From Streptomyces xiamenensis (lineage in GTDB: Bacteria > Actinomycetota > Actinomycetes > Streptomycetales > Streptomycetaceae): 64,000 nucleotides of DNA. The notes under the pieces are model-generated. The model did not search any database and was not told the DNA's origin. It saw only the letters and a list, made by a program, of their open reading frames with translations. Each line of letters starts with the position of its first letter. The stretch's first letter is position 1. The stretch covers positions 4,960,001-5,024,000 of the forward strand of contig NZ_CP009922.3 in NCBI RefSeq assembly GCF_000993785.3. The letters are read 5' to 3'. The position numbers and the translations under genes were made by a program. Shown here one piece after another: positions 19,561-27,752 of the stretch.

Positions 19561-21015
19561 ATGACGTCACGTCCGCACAGTCCGCACACCCCCCACCCCC
19601 GGTACGTCGGCCGCCGCACCCTGCTGACCCGTACCGCGGCCGCCTCCCTGTTCGGCATCCCCGCGCTCGGCGCCCTGACCTCCTGTGCCAGCGGCGGCAG
19701 CGGCAGCGGCGGCAACACGAACGTGGAACGCGTCGACCCCACCGCCGACAACCCCCTGGGCGCCCACCCCGACGGGGAGATCGAGGTCGTCATCTTCGAC
19801 GGCGGCTTCGGCGACCAGTACGCCATCGACGCCGAGAAGCTCTACGAGGAGCGCTTCGGCTCCGTCACCCACGTCAAGACCCAGGAGATCCAGTCCCGGA
19901 TCCAGCCGCGCATGGTCAAGGGCGATCCGCCGGACGTCATCGACAACTCCGGCGCCGAGGCCATGGACATCGCCGCGCTCATCCGCAACGACCAGGTGCA
20001 CGACCTCACCGAACTCCTGGACGCCCCCTCGCTGGACGACCCCTCCGTCACTGTCCGCGACACCCTGCAGCCCGGCACCGTGGAGATGGGCCAGTTCGGC
20101 ACCCAGGCCGTCTACCGCATCAACTACGCGTACCACGTATACGGCCAGTGGTACTCCCGCACCGCCCTGGACCGCCTGGACGCCGAGTACCCGCGCACCT
20201 GGGACGAGATGATCGCGGTCTGCGAGAAGGCCAAGCGCGCCGGCATGGCCGGCTGGACGTACGCCGGGCAGTACCCGTACTACTTCAACTTCACGCTGTA
20301 CCCGTTCATCGCCAAGATCGGCGGCGCCGACGTGCTGCGCGCCATCGACAACCTGGAGCCCAACGCCTGGCGCCACGAGGCGGTCCGCGCCGCCTTCGAG
20401 GCGTACCACGAGCTGACCGCGCGCGGTTTCGTGCTGGAGGGCAGCCCGGGGCTCAGCCACGAGGAGTCCCAGGACGAATGGTGCGCCGGGCGCGCCCTGT
20501 TCATCCCCAACGGCTCCTGGGTGGAGAACGAGGCCGCCAAGAACACCCCGGCCGACTTCGACATGGCGGTGGGCCCGCCCACCTCGCTGGACGCCTCCGA
20601 CGCCATGCCCTTCGAGACCATCTGGGCCTCCCCGGGCGAGCCGTTCTTCGTCCCCGCCGACGCCGCCAACGTCGCCGGGGGCATGGAGTTCCTGCGCATC
20701 ATGCTGGGCCGCGAGTCCGCCCGGAACTTCACCCAGCTGGTGTCCTCCCTCACCTGCGTCCGCGACTCGGTCGACGGCCTGGACCTGCCGCCCGGCCTCA
20801 CCTCCGCCAACGACACCCTGGCCGCCGCCGGCGACCACCTCGTCACCCCGCGGATGCCCGACTGGTACCGGCAGCTCAACAACGAGGAGATCGGCGGCGC
20901 CATCGCCGCCATGATGGCCGGCGACATCGACCCCGACGAGGCGATCACCCGCTGCCAGCGCGCGGCGGACGCCGCCGCCGCGGACGACTCCCTCGTCAAG
21001 TTTGAGCACATCTGA
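19561..21015 (+). CDS. ngcE: N-acetylglucosamine/chitobiose-binding lipoprotein
   Basis: The extracellular solute-binding protein of a carbohydrate importer (484 residues). The N-terminus has a twin-arginine-like start (GRRTLLTRTAA), a hydrophobic stretch and a lipobox ending in LTSC at about residue 41, so it is probably a Tat-exported lipoprotein. The rest is a family 1 solute-binding fold (EIEVVIFDGGFGDQYA; YRINYAYHVYGQWYS). The NgcE family of Streptomyces binds GlcNAc and N,N'-diacetylchitobiose. The gene order, NgcE followed by two permeases and a ROK regulator, equals the S. coelicolor SCO6005-6008 order as I recall it. No ATPase is encoded nearby, so a shared one such as MsiK is likely. 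The stop overlaps the next start. Confidence 0.85.
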   Translation: MTSRPHSPHTPHPRYVGRRTLLTRTAAASLFGIPALGALTSCASGGSGSGGNTNVERVDPTADNPLGAHPDGEIEVVIFDGGFGDQYAIDAEKLYEERFGSVTHVKTQEIQSRIQPRMVKGDPPDVIDNSGAEAMDIAALIRNDQVHDLTELLDAPSLDDPSVTVRDTLQPGTVEMGQFGTQAVYRINYAYHVYGQWYSRTALDRLDAEYPRTWDEMIAVCEKAKRAGMAGWTYAGQYPYYFNFTLYPFIAKIGGADVLRAIDNLEPNAWRHEAVRAAFEAYHELTARGFVLEGSPGLSHEESQDEWCAGRALFIPNGSWVENEAAKNTPADFDMAVGPPTSLDASDAMPFETIWASPGEPFFVPADAANVAGGMEFLRIMLGRESARNFTQLVSSLTCVRDSVDGLDLPPGLTSANDTLAAAGDHLVTPRMPDWYRQLNNEEIGGAIAAMMAGDIDPDEAITRCQRAADAAAADDSLVKFEHI

Positions 21016-22007
21016 TGGGGTGGGGGGACCGGCTGCTGCTGGGGGCGGCGCTCTTCCTGCCGCCCCGCCTGACCCCGCGGCGGATACGCGGCAGCCGGCA
21101 CTACCGCACCATCGACCAGTACCGCTTCATCGGCTGGTTCCTGGCCGCCCCGGTGCTGGTGTTCGCGGTCTTCGTGGTCTCGCCGTTCGCCCAGGCGTTC
21201 TTCTACTCGATGACCGACTGGACCGGCTACAGCGCCGAGTTCACCTTCACCGGCACCGAGAACTACGAACGGCTCTGGAACGACGCCAAGTTCTGGGACG
21301 CGCTGCGCAACAGCCTGCTGCTGCTCGTGCTCGCCCCGCTGATCACCCTGTCGCTGGGCCTGTTCTTCGCCTTCATGCTCAACGCGGGCGGGCGCAGGCG
21401 CGGCGGGCAGGCCATCGCCGGGGTGTCCGGCACCCGCCTGTACAAGATCTTCTACTTCTTCCCGCAGGTGCTGTCCATCGCGATCATCGCCGTGATCTGG
21501 TCCCGGATCTACTCACCGCGCAGCGGCATCCTCAACGAGGGGCTGCGCACGGTCGGTCTGGACTCGCTGCGGCAGAGCGACTGGCTCGGCGGCAGATTCG
21601 CGGTGTACTGCGTCCTCGCCGTCCTGTGCTGGGCCTTCGTCGGCTTCTACGTGGTGCTGTTCTCCGCCGCGATGAGCTCCATCCCGCACGAGATATACGA
21701 GGCGTCGCTGCTGGACGGGGCGACACGGCCGGTGACGTTCTTCCGCATCACCCTGCCGCTGACCTGGGGCACCGTGCGCACCGGCTGGATCTACATGGGC
21801 ATCCAGGCACTGGACGCCTTCGCGCTGGTCTCCATCATGGTCCCCGAACACGGCATGGACGTCCTGCCCAGCTACCTGTACGACAAGGCGTTCCGGGACG
21901 GCCAGGCCGGCTACGCCACCGCCGTCGGGGTCGTGCTGTTCGCCGTCACCCTGCTGTTCGCCGGCCTCATGATGCGCCTGGCGCGGAGGGAGCGGATCGA
22001 ACTGTGA
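21015..22007 (+). CDS. ngcF: Sugar ABC importer permease
   Basis: One of two inner-membrane permeases of the ngc importer (330 residues, MalF type). Hydrophobic segments are visible at FIGWFLAAPVLVFAVFVVS, LLLLVLAPLITLSLGLFF, IFYFFPQVLSIAIIAVIW and AVYCVLAVLCWAFVGFYVV, and one near the C-terminus (VGVVLFAVTLLFAGLM). The cytoplasmic EAA loop that docks the ATPase is YEASLLDGATRPVTFF. It starts one base inside the ngcE stop (TGATG). About 35 extra basic N-terminal residues precede the first membrane segment. Confidence 0.9.
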   Translation: MGWGDRLLLGAALFLPPRLTPRRIRGSRHYRTIDQYRFIGWFLAAPVLVFAVFVVSPFAQAFFYSMTDWTGYSAEFTFTGTENYERLWNDAKFWDALRNSLLLLVLAPLITLSLGLFFAFMLNAGGRRRGGQAIAGVSGTRLYKIFYFFPQVLSIAIIAVIWSRIYSPRSGILNEGLRTVGLDSLRQSDWLGGRFAVYCVLAVLCWAFVGFYVVLFSAAMSSIPHEIYEASLLDGATRPVTFFRITLPLTWGTVRTGWIYMGIQALDAFALVSIMVPEHGMDVLPSYLYDKAFRDGQAGYATAVGVVLFAVTLLFAGLMMRLARRERIEL

Positions 22008-22021
22008 AGGAGCCCAAGACC

Positions 22022-22882
22022 ATGAGCCGAACCCGCGGCGACACCCGCCGCGCCGAGGGCGGGGCGCTCAATGTCTTCGCCCACTCCTTCCTGGTGCTGT
22101 GGACCCTGCTGGCGGCCGGCCCGCTCATCTGGGTGCTGCTGGCGGCCTTCCGCCCGCACGTGGACATCGTCTCCGACCCCTTCGGGTGGCCCACCGCGCT
22201 GGACTGGGAGAATTTCACCAACGCCTGGACCACCGCCAACATCGGCCGCTACACCCTCAATTCGCTGATCATCCTCTCCGGTTCGCTCACCGGCACCATG
22301 CTGCTGGGCGCGATGGCCGCCTATGTGATCGCCCGCTACGACTTCCGCGGCAACCGGGCGGTGCATCTGCTGTTCACCGGCGGCCTGATGTTCCCCGTCT
22401 TTCTCGCCCTGGTGCCGCTGTTCTTCGTCCTCGACAATTTCGGACTGCTGAACACGCGGCAGGGCCTGATCCTGGTCTATATCGCCTATTCCCTCCCGTT
22501 CACCGTCTTCTTTCTGGTGTCCTTCTTCCGTACCCTGCCCGGCGCCGTCCAGGAGGCGGCCCTGCTGGACGGCGCCTCCCACACCCGGATCTTCTTCCAG
22601 ATCATGATGCCGATGGCCAGACCGGGGCTGATCAGCATCGGGATCTTCAACTTCCTCGGTCAGTGGAACCAGTTCGTGCTGCCCAAGGTGCTCAACATCG
22701 GCTCCCCGGAGGACGCGGTGCTCCCGCAGGGCCTGGCCGCCCTGATGGTGCAACAGCAGTACGAGGGCGACTGGGGAGCCCTGTACGCGGGGGTCTCGAT
22801 GGCGATGCTGCCGGTCCTGGTGGTCTACGTGACCTTCCAGCGGCAGGTGCAGTCCGGCCTCACCGCCGGAGCCGTGCGGTAA
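22022..22882 (+). CDS. ngcG: Sugar ABC importer permease
   Basis: The second permease of the importer (286 residues, MalG type). The EAA loop is QEAALLDGASHTRIFF at about residue 185, and membrane segments include LVLWTLLAAGPLIWVLLA, LIILSGSLTGTMLLGAMAAY and LILVYIAYSLPFTVFFLVS. ATG 22022 follows AAGGAG at a normal distance; a GTG at 22004 overlaps the ngcF stop and is an alternative. The gene ends the ngc operon, 74 bases before the ROK regulator gene. Confidence 0.9.
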   Translation: MSRTRGDTRRAEGGALNVFAHSFLVLWTLLAAGPLIWVLLAAFRPHVDIVSDPFGWPTALDWENFTNAWTTANIGRYTLNSLIILSGSLTGTMLLGAMAAYVIARYDFRGNRAVHLLFTGGLMFPVFLALVPLFFVLDNFGLLNTRQGLILVYIAYSLPFTVFFLVSFFRTLPGAVQEAALLDGASHTRIFFQIMMPMARPGLISIGIFNFLGQWNQFVLPKVLNIGSPEDAVLPQGLAALMVQQQYEGDWGALYAGVSMAMLPVLVVYVTFQRQVQSGLTAGAVR

Positions 22883-22956
22883 CCGGCCGCTTCCCCTCCG
22901 GCCCCGCATGCGGTCAAATAGTGTACGCGGGCGGTGAGACAAGGGGAGCGTGAGCC

Positions 22957-24129
22957 GTGCAGACTCCGGGGTCGCAGTCGTCACTGCACCGTGCCAACCT
23001 GGAACGGGTGGTGCGCGCGGTGCGCACCGCCGGAGCCCTGACCCAGGCGGACATCGCCCGGACCACGGGACTGTCGGCGGCCACCGTGTCGAACATCGTG
23101 CGGGAACTGAAGGACGGCGGGCACGTCGAGGTGCGCAGCACCACCTCGGCGGGCGGCCGTCGCGCCCGCAGCGTCTCGCTGGCCGCCGACGCCGGCATCG
23201 TGGTGGGCATCGACTTCGGCCACTCGCATCTGCGGGTGGCCGTGGGCAACCTCTCCCACCAGGTGCTCGCCGAGGAGGCCGAGCCCTTCGACGTGGACGC
23301 CTCCGCCGCCGAGGGCTTCGACCGGGCCGAGAAGCTGGTTGCCCGGCTGCTGGGCACCGCCGGGGTGGACCGGGCCAAGATCCTCGGCATGGGTCTGGGC
23401 GTGCCCGGGCCCATCGACGTGGCCACCGGCATCCTGGGCTCCACCGCCATCCTGCCGGGCTGGCGTGGCACCAACCCGCGCGAGGAACTCGCCGCCAGGA
23501 CCGGCGTACCGGTCCATGTCGACAACGACGCCAACCTCGGCGCGCTCGGCGAACTCGTGTGGGGCTCCGGGCGCGGCTGCGACGACCTCGCCTACATCAA
23601 GGTGGCCTCCGGGGTCGGCGCCGGGCTGGTCATGGACGGCCGCATCTACCGGGGCCCCGGTGGCACCGCCGGGGAGATAGGCCACATCACGCTGGACGAA
23701 TCGGGCCCGGTGTGCCGCTGCGGCAACCGGGGCTGCCTGGAGACCTTCACCGCCGCCCGCCACGTCCTGCCGCTGCTGCACGCCAGTCACGGCCCCGATC
23801 TGACGATGCGCCGGGTGGTGCAGCTGGCCCGCGAGGGAGATCCGGGCTGCCGCCGGGTGGTCGCCGACATCGGCCGCCACATCGGCTCGGGCGTCGCCCA
23901 TCTGTGCAACCTCCTCAACCCCTCCCGCGTCGTGCTCGGCGGCGATCTGGCCGAGGCGGGCGAGGTCGCGCTCACCCCGATCCGCGATTCGGTCAGCCGC
24001 TACTCGATCCCCTCCGCCGCCCGTAACCTCACTCTCGTCCCCGGCGCGCTCGGCGGGCGCGCGGAAGTCCTCGGCGCGCTGGCCCTGGCGCTGAGCGAAG
24101 TGGGCGACGCGGCATTGGTGGACCGCTGA
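22957..24129 (+). CDS. rok7B7: ROK-family transcriptional regulator Rok7B7
   Basis: A 390-residue sugar-responsive regulator. The N-terminal winged helix-turn-helix (ALTQADIARTTGLSAATVSN, about residues 27-46) is followed by an ROK kinase-like domain: IDFGHSHLRVAVG phosphate-binding stretch, VDNDANLGALGELVWG, and the zinc site CRCGNRGCLE. Between a chitobiose importer and xylFGH, it matches Rok7B7 of S. coelicolor, which is reported to control xylose uptake, carbon catabolite repression and antibiotic output. GTG 22957 follows AAGGGGAG. A hairpin overlapping the stop codon ends the transcript. Confidence 0.9.
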   Translation: MQTPGSQSSLHRANLERVVRAVRTAGALTQADIARTTGLSAATVSNIVRELKDGGHVEVRSTTSAGGRRARSVSLAADAGIVVGIDFGHSHLRVAVGNLSHQVLAEEAEPFDVDASAAEGFDRAEKLVARLLGTAGVDRAKILGMGLGVPGPIDVATGILGSTAILPGWRGTNPREELAARTGVPVHVDNDANLGALGELVWGSGRGCDDLAYIKVASGVGAGLVMDGRIYRGPGGTAGEIGHITLDESGPVCRCGNRGCLETFTAARHVLPLLHASHGPDLTMRRVVQLAREGDPGCRRVVADIGRHIGSGVAHLCNLLNPSRVVLGGDLAEAGEVALTPIRDSVSRYSIPSAARNLTLVPGALGGRAEVLGALALALSEVGDAALVDR

Positions 24130-24140
24130 GAAAGCGGTCC
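24120..24140 (+). terminator. Hairpin at the end of rok7B7
   Basis: GGACCGCT (24120-24127) and AGCGGTCC (24133-24140) form a perfect 8-bp stem over the stop codon. The sequence after it has few T residues, so termination may be partial. Confidence 0.55.
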
Positions 24141-24254
24141 GGAAAACCACAGAAGAAGGCCGGAAAATCGCCCGAACGGGCAAGCCGTGTTCACCTCTTG
24201 AAAGCACGCCCGCGGGCCGGACGGCGAATCCGTATCGTTTTGCGAGATGCCTGT

Positions 24255-24267
24255 TTTAAGTATTGAC
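24255..24267 (+). promoter_or_regulatory. Candidate Rok7B7 site before xylF
   Basis: TTTAAGTATTGAC fits the published Rok7B7 motif, TTKAMKHSTTSAV as I recall it, at 12 of 13 positions. It is 78 bases before xylF. A second palindrome, GCGAATTCGC, lies about ten bases downstream. The rest of 24141-24344 is an AT-richer promoter region without an ORF. Confidence 0.45.
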
Positions 24268-24344
24268 GGCGGCGAATTCGCGGAGTTATCTCTGTCGCCG
24301 ACACCGGCCGCACCGTGGCAGCCGGGACAGGAGGCGAGAACATC

Positions 24345-25460
24345 ATGCGTATGCAGTTGCGCCCGATAGCCGTGGGCATCGTGTCCCTCGGTCTTGCGGC
24401 GGCCCTGACCGCCTGCGGCGAAGCGGGCGGCGGCGGTGGCTCCAGCGACGGCGACGGCAAGGGCGGCGGGGAGGGCAAGGAGTCCGGCACCATCGGACTG
24501 CTGCTGCCGGAGAACTCCACCACCCGCTACGAGTCCTTCGACCGGCCGTCCATCGAGGGCAAGATCGCCGAGCTGTGTCCGGACTGCAAGGTCCAGTACA
24601 ACAACGCCAACGAGGACACGGCGCTCCAGAAGCAGCAGTTCGACGCGATGCTCACCCAGGGCGTCGACGTGATCATCCTGGACGCGGTGGACTCCGCGAG
24701 CACCGCCTCGTGGGTGGAGGAGGCCGCCGCCCAGGACGTTCCCGTGGTGGCCTACGACCGGCTCGCCGAGGGCGACGTGGCCGCCTATGTCTCCTACGAC
24801 AACTTCGAGGTCGGCCGGCTCCAGGGCCAGGCGCTCATCGAGGCGCTGGGCGACGACGCCGAGGGCGCCGGCGTGGTGATGATCAACGGCTCGCCCACCG
24901 ACCCCAACGCCGCCATGTTCAAGGCGGGCGCCCACGAGGTCCTGCACGGGGTCGTGGACATCGTCTACGAGTCGGACGTGGACGGCTGGGACGCCGCCCT
25001 GGCGAACGAGGACGTGACCGGCGCCGTGGAGTCCCTGGGCGGCGACGCCATCGACGCGGTGTACTCCGCCAACGACGGCATGGCGGCCGGCATCATCACC
25101 GCCCTGCACGCCGCCAACCTGCACGACCTCGTGGTCGGCGGCCAGGACGCCGAACTCGCGGGCCTCCAGCGGATCATCGCCGGTGAGCAGACCTTCACCA
25201 TCTACAAGGCGCTCGTCCCGCAGGGCGAGCTGACCGCCGAGATCGCGGTCCGGGTGCTGCGCGGCGAGGACTTCTCCGACCTCACTCCGGACGCCATCGA
25301 CTCGCCCACCACCGAGGGCGTTCCCAGCGCGCTGCTGACCCCGGTCACCGTCACGGTCGAGAACATCAACGACACGGTCATCGCGGACGGGTTCTACACC
25401 CCCGAGGCCATCTGCACCGGGGACTACGCCGACGCCTGCGCCGCCGCCGGCATCGGCTGA
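24345..25460 (+). CDS. xylF: Xylose ABC importer binding lipoprotein
   Basis: A periplasmic-binding-protein type I lipoprotein (371 residues) for xylose, the first gene of xylFGH. The lipobox is LTAC at about residues 22-25, after a short basic start and a hydrophobic stretch. A Gly/Ser/Lys-rich linker of about 25 residues follows. The domain includes GLLLPENSTTRYESFDRP, VIILDAVDSAS, YVSYDNFEVGRLQG and INGSPTDPNA, typical of XylF. ATG 24345 follows ACAGGAGG. A stable hairpin downstream may favour production of this protein over the membrane parts. Confidence 0.9.
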   Translation: MRMQLRPIAVGIVSLGLAAALTACGEAGGGGGSSDGDGKGGGEGKESGTIGLLLPENSTTRYESFDRPSIEGKIAELCPDCKVQYNNANEDTALQKQQFDAMLTQGVDVIILDAVDSASTASWVEEAAAQDVPVVAYDRLAEGDVAAYVSYDNFEVGRLQGQALIEALGDDAEGAGVVMINGSPTDPNAAMFKAGAHEVLHGVVDIVYESDVDGWDAALANEDVTGAVESLGGDAIDAVYSANDGMAAGIITALHAANLHDLVVGGQDAELAGLQRIIAGEQTFTIYKALVPQGELTAEIAVRVLRGEDFSDLTPDAIDSPTTEGVPSALLTPVTVTVENINDTVIADGFYTPEAICTGDYADACAAAGIG

Positions 25461-25485
25461 CCGTTCCCGCCTCACCCCCACCCCC

Positions 25486-25514
25486 GGGGCCGGGCCGCAC
25501 CCGCGCCCGGCCCC
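25486..25514 (+). promoter_or_regulatory. Hairpin between xylF and xylG
   Basis: GGGGCCGGGC (25486-25495) and GCCCGGCCCC (25505-25514) form a perfect 10-bp stem with a nine-base loop. No U run follows, so read-through is expected. Such hairpins often protect the binding-protein mRNA, giving more XylF than XylGH. Confidence 0.6.
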
Positions 25515-25538
25515 ATCACCAAGGAGAACGACCCTCAC

Positions 25539-26345
25539 ATGACCGCCGCCCCCGTACTGGAGTTGCGCGGTGTCTCCAAGCGGTTCGGCGCCGTACAGGC
25601 GCTCACCGACGTCGATCTGGAGATACGCCCCGGCGAGGTGACCGCCCTGGTGGGCGACAACGGTGCCGGAAAGTCCACGCTCGTCAAGACCATCGCCGGG
25701 GTGCACCCCATCGACTCCGGTGCCATCCACTTCCGCGGCGAGCCGGTGCGGATCGCCCGGCCGCACGACGCCCAGGAACTCGGCATCGCCACCGTCTACC
25801 AGGACCTGGCGCTGTGCGACAACCTCGATGTGGTCGCCAACCTCTTCCTGGGCCGCGAGATCCGCCGCCACGGGACGCTCGACCACGTCACCATGGAGCA
25901 GCGCTCCCGCGAACTGCTGGACACCCTCTCCATCCGCATCCCCTCGGTACGGATCCCGGTCGCCTCCCTGTCGGGTGGCCAGCGCCAGGTGGTCGCCATC
26001 GCCCGGGCTCTGATCGGTTCGCCCGAGGTGGTCATCCTGGACGAGCCCACCGCCGCCCTCGGCGTCGAACAGACCGCCCAGGTCCTGGATCTGGTGGAGC
26101 GGCTGCGCGAACGCGGCCTCGCCGTCATCCTCATCAGCCACAACATGGCCGATGTCCAGGCCGTCGCCGACCGGGTGGCGGTGCTGCGCCTGGGCCGCAA
26201 CAACGGGGTCTTCCCGGTGTCCGGCACCTCGCACGAGACGATCATCGCCGCCATCACCGGCGCCGCCGACAACGCGGTCAGCCGCCGCCGCGACCGCCTC
26301 GCCACGCCCGAGCCGGACGAGCGGCCGCAGGAGGAACAGTCATGA
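25539..26345 (+). CDS. xylG: Xylose ABC importer ATPase
   Basis: The ATP-hydrolysing subunit of the xylose importer (268 residues). Walker A is GDNGAGKST (about 43-51), the ABC signature is LSGGQRQ (about 145) and Walker B is VVILDEPTAAL. It has one nucleotide-binding domain, whereas E. coli XylG has two. That short form is usual for actinobacterial members, which would act as a homodimer. A strong AAGGAG site precedes ATG 25539, and the stop overlaps the xylH start (ATGA). Confidence 0.93.
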   Translation: MTAAPVLELRGVSKRFGAVQALTDVDLEIRPGEVTALVGDNGAGKSTLVKTIAGVHPIDSGAIHFRGEPVRIARPHDAQELGIATVYQDLALCDNLDVVANLFLGREIRRHGTLDHVTMEQRSRELLDTLSIRIPSVRIPVASLSGGQRQVVAIARALIGSPEVVILDEPTAALGVEQTAQVLDLVERLRERGLAVILISHNMADVQAVADRVAVLRLGRNNGVFPVSGTSHETIIAAITGAADNAVSRRRDRLATPEPDERPQEEQS

Positions 26346-27568
26346 CCGAGCCCGCCCCCGACCCCCGGCTGCTGGTGCGCGAACGCGGCCTGGCCGGCTA
26401 CCTCACCGAGTTCCGCCGCCGGATCAGCGGCGGCGAACTCGGCTCACTGCCCGTCGTCGTCGGCCTCGTCATCATCGCCGTCGTCTTCGAGATCCAGACC
26501 GGCACCTTCCTCACCCCCGGCAACCTCAGCAACATCTCCGTCTACATCGCGGGCCCCGGCATCATGGCGGTCGGCATCGTGCTGGTGCTGCTGCTGGGTG
26601 AGATCGATCTGTCCATCGGCTCCATGGCCGGCCTGTCCGCCGCCCTGTGGGCGGTCCTGTCCGTCACCCACGGCGTGAACGACCTGCTCGCCATCGCCCT
26701 GGCCATCGCGGCCGGTGCCGCTGTCGGCACCCTCCACGGCTTCTTCTTCGCCAAGATCGGCGTCCCCGCGTTCGTCGTCACCCTCGCCGGCTTCCTCGGC
26801 TGGAGCGGCCTGCAGATCTGGGTGATGGGCAACGAGGGCACCATCAACATCCCGCGCGACTCCCTGGTGCGCGACTTCACCACCCACTACTTCTCGGACA
26901 TCGCCTTCGCGTACGGGCTCGCCGCGCTGATCACCGCCGGCTACGTCCTGGCCCTGCTGCGCACCGAACGCCGCCGCGAGCGCGCCGCCCTGGCCACCCG
27001 CCCGGTCGCCGAGATCGTGCTGCGCGGGGGGCTGGTGGCACTGGCCTCCTTCACCGTCGCGTACACCCTCAACCAGCACCGCGGCCTGCCGCTGGCCCTG
27101 GTGATCTTCCTGGGCATCCTGTTCGCCGGCCACTTCGTGCTGCGGCACACCACCTACGGCCGGCAGATCTACGCGGTCGGCGGCAACGCCGAGGCCGCCC
27201 GCCGGGCCGGCATCAACGTCGTCCGGGTCCGGATGACCGTCTTCACCATCGCCAGCTCACTGGCCGCTCTCGGCGGTTTGTTCTGGGCGGCGCAGGCCGG
27301 CGGCGCTTCCAAGTCCCTGGGCTCGGGCAATCTCCTGATGAACGTCATCGCCGCCGCCGTCATCGGCGGCACCAGCCTCTTCGGCGGTCGCGGCTGGGTG
27401 TGGTCGGCCCTGCTGGGCACCCTGGTGATCCAGTCCATCACCACCGGACTGAACCTGCTGGGCATGGCCGCGGAGATCCAGTACATGATCACCGGCGCGG
27501 TGCTGCTGCTGGCGGTGGTGCTCGACTCGGTGTCCCGGCGCACCCAGCGCACCGCGGGGCGCACCTGA
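26342..27568 (+). CDS. xylH: Xylose ABC importer permease
   Basis: The membrane channel of the xylose importer (408 residues, BPD_transp_2 family). Hydrophobic segments are frequent, for example LPVVVGLVIIAVVFEI, IMAVGIVLVLLLGEIDLS and LLAIALAIAAGAAVGTL. LLGEIDLSIGSMAGLSAA and GGNAEAARRAGINV are family signatures. The overlapping ATGA start at 26342 couples it to xylG. The 184 bases after it hold the dxs promoter region. Confidence 0.93.
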   Translation: MTEPAPDPRLLVRERGLAGYLTEFRRRISGGELGSLPVVVGLVIIAVVFEIQTGTFLTPGNLSNISVYIAGPGIMAVGIVLVLLLGEIDLSIGSMAGLSAALWAVLSVTHGVNDLLAIALAIAAGAAVGTLHGFFFAKIGVPAFVVTLAGFLGWSGLQIWVMGNEGTINIPRDSLVRDFTTHYFSDIAFAYGLAALITAGYVLALLRTERRRERAALATRPVAEIVLRGGLVALASFTVAYTLNQHRGLPLALVIFLGILFAGHFVLRHTTYGRQIYAVGGNAEAARRAGINVVRVRMTVFTIASSLAALGGLFWAAQAGGASKSLGSGNLLMNVIAAAVIGGTSLFGGRGWVWSALLGTLVIQSITTGLNLLGMAAEIQYMITGAVLLLAVVLDSVSRRTQRTAGRT

Positions 27569-27752
27569 CGCCGTAAGGTGAGCGGATCATCACCGGGCTC
27601 TGCGCGGTCGGTACGCCCCCTGGACGATCACCCCCGGGGCCCGGTGACGTATCTCGCATACTGAGACCCCTGCCTGCGGGCAGGGGGCCATAAACTGCTT
27701 GACGTACCGGCATCAGGCCGGACCGTCGAACGCTCGACAGCTAGGAGGAACG

